Origin: Candidatus Parabacteroides intestinavium
GTDB lineage: Bacteria; Bacteroidota; Bacteroidia; Bacteroidales; Tannerellaceae
Assembly (NCBI GenBank): GCA_019118725.1
Contig: DWYO01000070.1
Location: 1 to 7,342 of the forward strand
Reading direction: 5' to 3'
DNA length: 7,342 nt
A program made the translations under genes and the position numbers. The first letter of the stretch is position 1. The number at the start of each line of letters is the position of its first letter. The notes below the pieces were generated by a model, which did not search any database, had not been told where the DNA came from, and saw only the letters and a program-made list of their open reading frames with translations. This document shows positions 1 to 5,513 of the stretch, in pieces.

Positions 1-32
1 AAGTGTTCTTTGAAAAGGTGAATGTGTTGGAA
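1..32 (+). repeat. Left arm of inverted repeat, unit 1 (window-truncated)
   Basis: These 32 bases occur again without change at 986-1017, and in inverted, diverged form at the 3' ends of both accessory units (893-949 and 1491-1558). The shared core reads CTTTGAAAAG followed five bases later by ATGTGTTGG. The copy begins at the window edge, so its true outer end cannot be seen; the second copy is preceded by further sequence that also resembles the inverted arms. The repeat supplies the -33 half of the promoter for the KilA-N gene. No transposase or recombinase is visible that would explain the repeat. Confidence 0.8.
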
Positions 33-57
33 ACATGGAATGGTATCGTTATCTTTG
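27..57 (+). promoter_or_regulatory. Bacteroides-type promoter of the KilA-N gene
   Basis: A TAtcTTTG box at 50-57 fits the Bacteroidetes -7 consensus TAnnTTTG, and a TTG at 27-29 lies 20 bases upstream where the -33 box is expected. The predicted start of transcription is near 64, giving a leader of about 24 bases before the ATG at 88. The same two boxes with the same 20-base spacing precede the unit 2 genes. The -33 box is in the repeated arm and the -7 box is in sequence unique to the unit. Confidence 0.7.
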
Positions 58-87
58 CGCTTGCTAAACTTCAAAACAATAGTAACT

Positions 88-888
88 ATGACAAAAATAA
101 CGGTACTCTCTACAGACATTAACGTCGTAACAATCCACCATGAGGATTATATCTGCCTGACGGATATGCTAAAAGCCAAAGACGGCGATTTCTTTATCTC
201 TGATTGGCTGAGAAATCGAAATACATTGGAGTATTTGGGAATCTGGGAAAAGCTTTACAATCCCCATTTTAATTATGGCGAATTCGCCATAATTAGGAAC
301 CAATCCGGATTGAATAGTTTTAAAATCAGCGTAAAAGAATATGTTGCACGCACACAGGCCATCGGGTTGCAGGCAAAAGTCGGTAGGTATGGCGGTACGT
401 ATGCCCATAAGGACATCGCGTTCGAATTTGGTATGTGGATTAGCGCGGAGTTCAAAATCTATTTGGTGCGTGAATTTCAGCGCCTAAAGGAGCAGGAACA
501 AGCGCAATTGGGCTGGTCGGCGAAGCGGGAACTGTCGAAGATTAATTATCACATTCATACGGATGCTGTCCAAAAACACTTGCTACCTCTGGAAGTAACA
601 CCGCAACAAGCAGCACGTATTTATGCCAGCGAGGCAGATGTGCTAAATGTCGCCATGTTCGGCATGACGGCGCAAGAATGGCGTGAAGCGAATCCGGAGT
701 TGAAAGGCAATATCCGGGACTACGCAACTATCAATGAGTTGATTTGTTTATCGAATATGGAGAACCTGAACGCTCTGTTCATCCATGAAAGCATTCCGCA
801 AAAAGAACGGCTTATCCGACTGAACCAAATAGCCATTCAACAGATGCAGATCTTGGAAGACATGGGTAACCGCCAATTGCTGAAGTAA
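88..888 (+). CDS. KilA-N domain DNA-binding protein
   Basis: Encodes 266 residues. Residues about 14-140 form a KilA-N domain, a DNA-binding fold first known from phage and large DNA virus proteins: visible landmarks are YICLTDM, WLRNRNTLEYLGIWE, GLNSFKISVKEYV, AGRYGGTYAHKDIAFEFGMWIS-like text and YLVREFQRLKE. Residues about 145-266 are a mostly helical C-terminal region (ADVLNVAMFGMTAQEWREANP, IRDYATINELICLSNMENLNALFI) that commonly follows KilA-N in Bacteroidales proteins. The frame is open back to 22, but an earlier start would lie inside the promoter; the ATG at 88 follows the predicted transcription start and matches the family's N-terminus. It is the only gene of unit 1. DNA binding is expected from the fold; the biological role, whether phage-derived regulator, antirepressor or accessory defence factor, is unknown. 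Confidence 0.9.
   Translation: MTKITVLSTDINVVTIHHEDYICLTDMLKAKDGDFFISDWLRNRNTLEYLGIWEKLYNPHFNYGEFAIIRNQSGLNSFKISVKEYVARTQAIGLQAKVGRYGGTYAHKDIAFEFGMWISAEFKIYLVREFQRLKEQEQAQLGWSAKRELSKINYHIHTDAVQKHLLPLEVTPQQAARIYASEADVLNVAMFGMTAQEWREANPELKGNIRDYATINELICLSNMENLNALFIHESIPQKERLIRLNQIAIQQMQILEDMGNRQLLK
270..295. repeat. Perfect 26-base palindrome inside the KilA-N gene
   Basis: The core at 271-294 is a perfect 24-base palindrome with an EcoRI site (GAATTC) at its centre; the next base on each side also pairs, and the following one does not. It occupies codons 62-69 exactly in frame, so both strands read NYGEFAII. The amino acids look like a normal part of the KilA-N domain, so the palindrome may be a by-product of coding, or it may also be a binding site, for example for the protein itself. 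Nothing in the sequence decides between these. Confidence 0.9.
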
Positions 889-892
889 CTCT

Positions 893-949
893 CCGACACA
901 TCCCTCTTTTCAAAGTCCTTCCGCATTCCCCCCTTCGGGTTTCACCATG
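893..949 (-). repeat. Right inverted-repeat arm of unit 1
   Basis: Read on the minus strand this stretch contains CTTTGAAAAG followed by GATGTGTCGG, closely matching the left arms at 1-32 and 986-1017. It starts five bases after the KilA-N stop codon. The outer part (917-949) is shared as a direct repeat with 1525-1558, after the GNAT remnant: both have CTTCCGCATTCCCC and end in GGGTTTCACCATG. A very short C(UUCG)G hairpin occurs at 932-939, but there is no T-run after it, so a classic terminator is not supported. Confidence 0.75.
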
Positions 950-1015
950 AGAATAATTAACCGAAGTCCGGAAGCAGGGAAAAGGAAGTGTTCTTTGAAA
1001 AGGTGAATGTGTTGG
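893..1015. repeat. Imperfect palindrome between the two accessory units
   Basis: The right arm of unit 1 and the left arm of unit 2 lie back to back and can fold on each other. Pairing blocks, all centred near 950-954, are 893-901 with 1007-1015 (one G-T pair), 906-915 with 993-1002 (perfect 10 bases), 918-922 with 984-988, and 933-938 with 961-966. The unpaired centre is about 22 bases. An imperfect palindrome between single-gene units recalls integron attC sites, but the canonical attC core sequences are not present, and no integrase gene is in the window. Confidence 0.65.
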
Positions 1016-1023
1016 AATTACGG
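984..1023 (+). repeat. Left inverted-repeat arm of unit 2
   Basis: Bases 986-1017 are identical to 1-32. The arm extends further when compared with its partner at 1491-1530: both contain GGAAG at the outer end, TTCTTT and GAATGTGT in the middle and ATTACGG at the inner end, roughly 80% identical by hand alignment with two one-base gaps. The partner overlaps the last codons of the GNAT remnant, so the repeat borders the gene unit tightly. Confidence 0.8.
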
Positions 1024-1042
1024 GAAAGAATGGCTACATTTG
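1012..1042 (+). promoter_or_regulatory. Bacteroides-type promoter of unit 2
   Basis: A TTG at 1012-1014 and a TAcaTTTG box at 1035-1042 are separated by 20 bases, exactly as in the unit 1 promoter. The -33 box falls in the repeat and the -7 box in unit-specific sequence. Transcription would begin near 1049, about 24 bases before the ATG at 1073, so leader length is also the same in both units. Confidence 0.7.
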
Positions 1043-1072
1043 CAGTATTAAACCAAATAAACAAACAAGACT

Positions 1073-1255
1073 ATGAAATTTCCATGGAAAGAGACCCCGA
1101 TACTGTACGGGGAAGACGCCATCCGTTTCGAAAAGGAAATGGAGCGCGTAGACAACATGAGTAAAGAGGAGCGTCGGGCGAATGCAGAGGCATTGCGTAA
1201 ACGATGTGAAGCAATTCGTCAGAAGTGGAATATGGAATCAATCAAATTCAATTGA
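1073..1255 (+). CDS. Small basic protein, possible antitoxin-like partner of the GNAT gene
   Basis: Encodes 60 residues rich in charged amino acids, starting MKFPWKETPILYGEDAIRF and continuing with a probable helix of K, E and R residues (about 22-52). It has no signal peptide or membrane segment. The ATG follows the unit 2 promoter with a short leader, and the stop codon is separated by one base from the ATG of the GNAT remnant, so the two would be translationally coupled. Similar short proteins beginning with a WKxTPxLxGxDAxRF-like motif are, from memory, found before GNAT genes in Bacteroidales. A small gene coupled to an acetyltransferase suggests a GNAT toxin-antitoxin or accessory-subunit pair, but this is inferred from layout only. 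The protein matches no domain that I can name. Confidence 0.7.
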   Translation: MKFPWKETPILYGEDAIRFEKEMERVDNMSKEERRANAEALRKRCEAIRQKWNMESIKFN

Positions 1256-1256
1256 G

Positions 1257-1496
1257 ATGATGAAGATTATTGCACTGACCTCCGACTATGAAATGAAACC
1301 ATTCGACTGCGGAGATGCCGTGTTGAATGGTTTCTTGCGTGATGAAGCCAAGTTGTTTCGTTTCCTGACGGTCGATGCCTACCTGAGTGCCGTCCCCTTC
1401 TATGAGCAAAATGGCTTTAAGCGGTTGGCGCCGACGCAGGAACAGGGTAATACCCAGGCGATGTATTTCGACATCAAGTCGGTAGTGGAACCGTAA
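1257..1496 (+). pseudogene. GNAT acetyltransferase remnant with internal in-frame deletion
   Basis: The open frame encodes 79 residues, against about 165-170 for related GNAT proteins. The N-terminus (MKIIALTSDYEMKPFDCGDAVLNGFL) and the C-terminus (FLTVDAYLSAVPFYEQNGFKRL, motif B) are clear GNAT ends, but they are joined directly at about residue 34/35. The missing middle should hold beta strands 2-4 and the R/QxxGxG/A acetyl-CoA loop, so catalysis is not expected. The join at 1356-1364 shows TTTCGTTTC, a short direct repeat that could have guided the deletion. The reading frame is intact, so a stable stub could be made. Start choice is MM at 1257 or M at 1260, one or four bases after the upstream stop codon. 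Confidence 0.8.
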
Positions 1497-1558
1497 TCCC
1501 TGACACATTCTCCTGTTTAAAGAATCTTCCGCATTCCCCGTTTTTGGGTTTCACCATG
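1491..1558 (-). repeat. Right inverted-repeat arm of unit 2
   Basis: Bases 1491-1530 are the inverted partner of 984-1023, and 1502-1558 are a direct repeat of 895-949 (shared blocks GACACAT, AAAG, CTTCCGCATTCCCC and GGGTTTCACCATG). Homology between the two right ends stops just after the CATG at 1555-1558, which may mark the outer boundary of the unit. The arm overlaps the last codon and the stop of the GNAT remnant. Unlike the right end of unit 1, no left arm of a further unit follows; the next gene starts 25 bases beyond. Confidence 0.75.
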
Positions 1559-1595
1559 TACAACCCTTTAAACTCGAAAACACATGCGGAAGATT
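1523..1595 (+). promoter_or_regulatory. Inverted repeat covering the start codon of the surface protein gene
   Basis: AATCTTCCGCAT at 1523-1534 is the exact reverse complement of ATGCGGAAGATT at 1584-1595, the first four codons of the following gene. Inside, GGGTT (1546-1550) can pair with AACCC (1562-1566). In a transcript reading through from unit 2, the start codon would be in a 12-base-pair stem. No convincing TAnnTTTG promoter is present in 1497-1583, so read-through transcription is plausible. Regulation by start-codon masking is an inference; MRKI is also a very common N-terminus in this group, so the match could be chance. Confidence 0.4.
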
Positions 1596-3773
1596 TTTAC
1601 ACTGCTACTACTTATTTTATTATTTCCTATTACGACACTGGCTGAGAATCAAACCGTCTATGTAGGCAGCGTGGAACTCACGGGTAGCACAGACAGCCCC
1701 GCTTACGCCATGACGGACAAGAGCGGCAATGTCACAACAGCGGGCGCAACTGCTGACAACTACAACATCAAGTGGGACGGTAGCATCCTAACCTTACGTA
1801 ATGCCACCATCAAGACTTCTAATAACCACACTAATGTTGGAGGTGCCGCTATTGGCGTGGCCAATAACAGTGGGGATGCGGCGTTGACCATCCAATTAGA
1901 GGGACAAAACACATTATCAGAGACCTCCACAGGGATTTATGTCTATTCTTCTGGCGGCACCGCCAGCCTGACCATCACGGGTAGCGGCATTCTGACTGCC
2001 AGCGGTTCTTCAAATGGAATCAGCGTTATAAGCACTAGCAACGCTGCCACCCTAGAGATCAAAACTGCCAAGGTAACTGCACTCTCTGAATTTGGCATTG
2101 GTGTTTCGGTGCAGGCCGACAATAGTTACAACGCCTCTCTGACCGTGGAGGGAGGCAGCCTGACTGCCAGTGGGGCCAGTGGGCGTAAAGGGATTCTATT
2201 TCCAGAAGGGAATCCTTCTCTGAACGTCAGCGGTAACACTATCGTGCGAGCCAGCGGCGGGATTGCTTCCGGTACCAACGAGGATGAGGCCGTCACCACT
2301 GATGGCGTAGGCATCATCTTTAACGGCAATGAAGGCACCGTCTACGGCAGTGTGGAATTACAGGAAGATTTGACCATCGGCGAGGGCGAGAGCCTGACTA
2401 TCCCGAACGGGGCAAGCCTGACTATCCCAAATGGTACAACGCTGACCGTGAACGGCGGTACCCTCACCCAAAATGGCAACGTGACAGGTGATATAACTTA
2501 CAAAGTCACCAAAGTCGAGCTAAACGAGACCAGCTTGACCCTTAAAGTGGGCGACGAAGAAACCCTTATCCCCACTATAACGCCGGACAATGCCACAAAT
2601 CAGACCGTGACGTGGAGCAGCGACAATGAGCAAGTCGCCACAGTGGAGAACGGGAAAGTGACTGCTGTGGGTGCGGGCACGACCACCATCACTATTGAAA
2701 CGAAAGACGGAGAATTTACCGCCACCTGTAGCGTGACGGTCAGCAAGGCGACGCCGACCTTTGATATGTGGACAGTAACGGATAAGACTTATGACGGTAA
2801 TCCAATAACTATAACACCCCCAACACTAAACGGTAGTACTATTACAGAAGGCATTACCCTAAGCTACAAAGGCAAAGAGGAAGGCGACGAAGCATATACA
2901 AAGAATGCTCCTACCAATGCGGGCAATTATACGGTGAAAGCCTATTATGCAGGTGATGATTCTTATAATAGTGCAACGACAACAGCAGAATTTAGTATCA
3001 TACCTGCCCAAGCCTCTCTATCCTATTCTGCTACAACGATAGAAAAGCAAGTAGGAGATGAACCATTTGTTAATATGCTAACTAATAATGTAAATATGAA
3101 GGTAGCGTATTCCAGCACCAATCCGGATATGGCAACAGTTGATGATACGGGAAAAGTTACCCTGATTGCAGCGGGAACTACAACGATTACGGCAACGGAT
3201 GCAGATACAAACTATGACGCGGAAGCAGCCAGTTATGTATTGACTGTAAACAAAAAGGAAATTGAAGAACCAGAGCCCCCAGTTATTCCTGATTATCCCG
3301 ATTACTACAATATCTACGTGGATGAATGCGAAGGCGTAACTGTAGAGACCAGTACCAACGTAGTACGCGAAGGAAACAGCATGAGCTTCACCGTTGATGT
3401 AGAAGAGGGATATACTGGTGAGAACATGACCGTGAAAGTCAAACGCAGCCTGTTCGGCTATTCAGAGATTATCAAACCGAATGAGAAAGGAATCTACGAG
3501 GTCAAGAACATCTACACCGAAATCTACATCACAGTGGATGGTGTAGAGGAAGTCGAAGAGCCTACCGGCATCGGGGATGTAGAAAGCACCAAGGTCTATG
3601 CAAAGGATGGTAGCATCTATGTACAGACGCCGCAACTCGAAACCGTAACGATTATCTCGATAAGCGGAGAGGTAAGGAAGCAAGAAGAGCTGATAGGACT
3701 ACAACGCTACGACCTGCCGCAAGGTATATATATTATATATATCGGTGAAGAAGGGATAAAAGTGAGAAATTAA
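1584..3773 (+). CDS. Secreted modular protein with beta-rich repeats and Big_2/MBG Ig-like domains
   Basis: Encodes 729 residues. Residues 1-20 are a signal peptide (MRKIF, hydrophobic L/I stretch, likely cut after TLA). There is no lipobox cysteine. Residues 21-305 are a Thr/Ser/Asn/Gly-rich region with short repeating strands (LTIQLEGQNTL, LTITGSGILTASG, LTVEGGSLTASG, SLTIPNGASLTIPNGTTLTVNGG), as expected of a beta-helix-like or adhesin-like fold. Residues 306-388 and 474-556 look like Big_2 domains (VTWSSDNEQVATVENGKVTAVGAGTTTIT and the matching STNPDMATVDDTGKVTLIAAGTTTIT). Residues 389-473 resemble an MBG-type domain (TYDGNPI ... NAGNYTVKAYYAGDDSYN). A proline-rich linker (559-573) precedes a module at 574-655 ending IYITVDGVEE and a C-terminal module at 660-729 (PQGIYIIYIGEEGIKVRN) resembling the small C-terminal domains of Bacteroidales surface proteins. 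Likely cell surface or periplasmic, with adhesion or glycan binding possible. Ligand unknown. Third-codon composition changes at the module borders. Confidence 0.85.
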   Translation: MRKIFTLLLLILLFPITTLAENQTVYVGSVELTGSTDSPAYAMTDKSGNVTTAGATADNYNIKWDGSILTLRNATIKTSNNHTNVGGAAIGVANNSGDAALTIQLEGQNTLSETSTGIYVYSSGGTASLTITGSGILTASGSSNGISVISTSNAATLEIKTAKVTALSEFGIGVSVQADNSYNASLTVEGGSLTASGASGRKGILFPEGNPSLNVSGNTIVRASGGIASGTNEDEAVTTDGVGIIFNGNEGTVYGSVELQEDLTIGEGESLTIPNGASLTIPNGTTLTVNGGTLTQNGNVTGDITYKVTKVELNETSLTLKVGDEETLIPTITPDNATNQTVTWSSDNEQVATVENGKVTAVGAGTTTITIETKDGEFTATCSVTVSKATPTFDMWTVTDKTYDGNPITITPPTLNGSTITEGITLSYKGKEEGDEAYTKNAPTNAGNYTVKAYYAGDDSYNSATTTAEFSIIPAQASLSYSATTIEKQVGDEPFVNMLTNNVNMKVAYSSTNPDMATVDDTGKVTLIAAGTTTITATDADTNYDAEAASYVLTVNKKEIEEPEPPVIPDYPDYYNIYVDECEGVTVETSTNVVREGNSMSFTVDVEEGYTGENMTVKVKRSLFGYSEIIKPNEKGIYEVKNIYTEIYITVDGVEEVEEPTGIGDVESTKVYAKDGSIYVQTPQLETVTIISISGEVRKQEELIGLQRYDLPQGIYIIYIGEEGIKVRN

Positions 3774-3788
3774 TAGATAGGAAAATGC

Positions 3789-3829
3789 AGAGAGCGTGTC
3801 TCTATATCTCTTCGACACGCTCTCTTTTT
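3789..3829 (+). terminator. Rho-independent terminator
   Basis: A perfect 12-base-pair stem, AGAGAGCGTGTC at 3789-3800 with GACACGCTCTCT at 3814-3825, with a 13-base loop, is followed directly by a T-run to 3829. It lies 16 bases after the stop codon of the surface protein gene and separates it from the gdhA promoter. Confidence 0.92.
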
Positions 3830-3865
3830 GCAAGAAGAAAAAAATTACAAATTGTCAGCAAAAAA

Positions 3866-3896
3866 CTTGTTTATTCCGAATCATTCCCTATCTTTG
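3866..3896 (+). promoter_or_regulatory. Bacteroides-type promoter of gdhA
   Basis: A TAtcTTTG box at 3889-3896 matches the -7 consensus and a CTTG at 3866-3869 lies 19 bases upstream as a -33 box. Transcription would begin near 3903, leaving about 27 bases before the preferred start codon at 3930. It is placed just after the terminator of the preceding gene, so gdhA is its own transcription unit. No operator or riboswitch can be made out. Confidence 0.75.
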
Positions 3897-3929
3897 CCAA
3901 CATAATGTTAGACTTAAATGCATACAACA

Positions 3930-5264
3930 ATGAAAACAGAAGCTATCTTATCAGCATTGGAAGCAAAGCACCCTGGAGAAAAAGAGTATTTGCAGGCAGT
4001 TAAAGAGGTTCTCTTATCTATCGAAGATGTATATAACGAACATCCGGAATTTGAGAAAGCCAAAATCATAGAACGTCTGGTAGAACCGGATCGGATTTTT
4101 ACCTTCCGTGTTCCTTGGGTAGACGACAAAGGTGAGGTACAAGTCAATTTAGGTTACCGCGTTCAGTTCAATAATGCCATCGGTCCGTATAAGGGCGGCT
4201 TGCGGTTCCATCCTTCCGTTAATCTTTCGATCCTCAAATTCTTAGGATTTGAACAGACATTCAAAAACGCACTGACCACATTGCCTATGGGAGGCGCCAA
4301 AGGCGGCTCCGACTTTGCTCCACGCGGAAAGAGTGATGCGGAAATCATGCGTTTCTGCCAGTCTTTCATGTTGGAATTATGGCGTAACTTAGGCCCGGAC
4401 ACGGATGTCCCTGCCGGAGACATCGGTGTAGGAGGTCGCGAAATAGGCTATCTGTTCGGCATGTACAAGAAACTGACACGCGAACATACCGGAACCTTTA
4501 CGGGCAAGGGCATGGAGTTCGGCGGTTCTATCCTTCGTCCTGAAGCAACCGGATTCGGGGCGCTGTATTTTGTCAATCAAATGTTAAACGAACACGGACT
4601 TGACATCCAAGGAAAGACCGTAGCTATCTCTGGTTTTGGGAATGTAGCTTGGGGAGCAGCCACGAAAGCAACAGAACTCGGAGCGAAAGTGGTTACCATC
4701 TCCGGACCGGACGGGTATATATATGATCCGGAAGGTATATCTGGGGAAAAGATTGACTATATGTTGGAACTTCGTGCTTCAGGCAATGATATTGTAGAAC
4801 CTTACGTAGAAGTATTCTCTAATGCCACATTCTATGCCGGCCGCAAACCTTGGGAACAGAAAGTAGATATCGCTCTGCCTTGTGCCACACAAAACGAACT
4901 GGATGCAGAAGATGCTAAAAAGCTGATTGACAACAAGACGTTGTGTGTAGCAGAAGTTTCCAATATGGGCTGTACGGCAGAAGCTGTTGATCTGTTTATT
5001 GAACATCATCAGTTATTTGCTCCGGGAAAAGCTGTCAATGCCGGCGGTGTCGCTACTTCCGGTCTGGAAATGACACAGAATGCCATGCACATTTCCTGGT
5101 CTGCAGAAGAGGTAGACAGCAGACTGCATCAAATTATGAGCAACATTCACAACCAATGCGTCGCTCATGGCAGAGAAGGGGATTATGTGAACTATGTAAA
5201 AGGAGCAAATATCGCCGGATTTATGAAAGTTGCCCGTGCTATGATGGCTCAGGGAATTATTTGA
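3930..5264 (+). CDS. gdhA: Glutamate dehydrogenase, hexameric, probably NADP-specific
   Basis: Catalyses the reversible reductive amination of 2-oxoglutarate with ammonia to L-glutamate, in the cytoplasm. The 444 residues match the usual length for this bacterial family. Visible active-site text includes GPYKGGLRFH (Lys88), TFKNALT (Lys112), GGAKGGSDF (Lys124, catalytic) and PAGDIGVGGRE (Asp164). The Rossmann domain begins with AISGFGNVAWGA (GxGNVA at about 235-240), and the second strand ends in TISGPDGY, a serine rather than an acidic residue, which suits NADP. The end of the protein, VNYVKGANIAGFMKVA, is typical. The frame is open from an ATG at 3918, giving four more residues, but the ATG at 3930 (MKTEAIL) agrees with relatives. 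It is a single-gene unit between its own promoter and a hairpin element, convergent with the transporter. One oddity is Ala in place of the middle Gly of the usual GGGKGG. Confidence 0.95.
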   Translation: MKTEAILSALEAKHPGEKEYLQAVKEVLLSIEDVYNEHPEFEKAKIIERLVEPDRIFTFRVPWVDDKGEVQVNLGYRVQFNNAIGPYKGGLRFHPSVNLSILKFLGFEQTFKNALTTLPMGGAKGGSDFAPRGKSDAEIMRFCQSFMLELWRNLGPDTDVPAGDIGVGGREIGYLFGMYKKLTREHTGTFTGKGMEFGGSILRPEATGFGALYFVNQMLNEHGLDIQGKTVAISGFGNVAWGAATKATELGAKVVTISGPDGYIYDPEGISGEKIDYMLELRASGNDIVEPYVEVFSNATFYAGRKPWEQKVDIALPCATQNELDAEDAKKLIDNKTLCVAEVSNMGCTAEAVDLFIEHHQLFAPGKAVNAGGVATSGLEMTQNAMHISWSAEEVDSRLHQIMSNIHNQCVAHGREGDYVNYVKGANIAGFMKVARAMMAQGII

Positions 5265-5300
5265 AAAATAAAAATAATTTGACGGTGTATCAAATATAAA

Positions 5301-5411
5301 ATTGCACGCAGATGCCCCAGGTTCAACAGATGGCCACAGATTATATATTATTGATGTACAAATGAATAAATCTGCGAAAATCTGTTGGATTTGGGGTATT
5401 TGCGTGCTAAT
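5301..5411. repeat. Long hairpin in the gdhA-transporter gap, probable repeated palindromic element
   Basis: Bases 5304-5331 pair with 5380-5407 in a 28-pair stem in which 23 pairs are Watson-Crick and the other five are all G-T, so a plus-strand RNA would form an unbroken helix. After a five-by-five internal loop, 5337-5342 (CAGATT) pairs with 5369-5374 (AATCTG) in the same register. The end loop is 26 bases and AT-rich. Outer ATT (5301-5303) and AAT (5409-5411) can extend the stem past one bulged base. It has no T-run, so it is not a classic terminator. Text of the CAGAT/ATCTG(C/T)G kind is common in dispersed repeats, which suggests a REP- or MITE-like element, but copy number cannot be seen here. 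Confidence 0.75.
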
Positions 5412-5419
5412 GCTTCATT

Positions 5420-5446
5420 AGACACACTCCCCCCTAAGGAGCGTCT
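5420..5446. other. Weak hairpin 3' of the transporter gene
   Basis: AGAC (5420-5423) and CTCC (5427-5430) can pair with GTCT (5443-5446) and GGAG (5438-5441), leaving an internal loop. It lies about 70 bases beyond the transporter stop codon on that gene's downstream side. There is no T-run on either strand, so a terminator role is only a guess. The rest of 5447-5513 shows no feature I can support. Confidence 0.25.
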
Positions 5447-5513
5447 GAATGGGTAAGATCTTTCCCTAACCGTTCTTAATCCCTCTCTCATGCATTGCTA
5501 CCTGCTGATGTTT

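Noticed and set aside
22..87. Longer N-terminus for the KilA-N protein starting at 22
   Set aside because: It would lie across the -33 and -7 boxes and before the predicted transcription start, and its 22 residues do not look like the family.
931..939. CCCTTCGGG as terminator of the KilA-N gene
   Set aside because: The stem is only two or three pairs and no T-run follows.
893..1015. Classical integron attC site
   Set aside because: The canonical attC core sequences (RYYYAAC/GTTRRRY) are not at the expected places and no integron integrase is present; kept only as an analogy.
1182..1256. Upstream extension of the GNAT remnant frame from 1182
   Set aside because: It overlaps the 60-residue gene in another frame and the GNAT similarity begins at the MMKIIAL at 1257.
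1478..1558. Minus-strand short frame beginning MVKPKNGECGRFF in the right arm, with a related start (MVKPEGGNAEGL) in the other right arm
   Set aside because: The two frames end after 12 and 27 residues, one overlaps the GNAT remnant, and the match is explained by the DNA repeat itself.
3721..3745. Alternating TATATA tract as a regulatory site
   Set aside because: It encodes GIYIIYIG near the end of the surface protein and is explained by coding for alternating Ile and Tyr.
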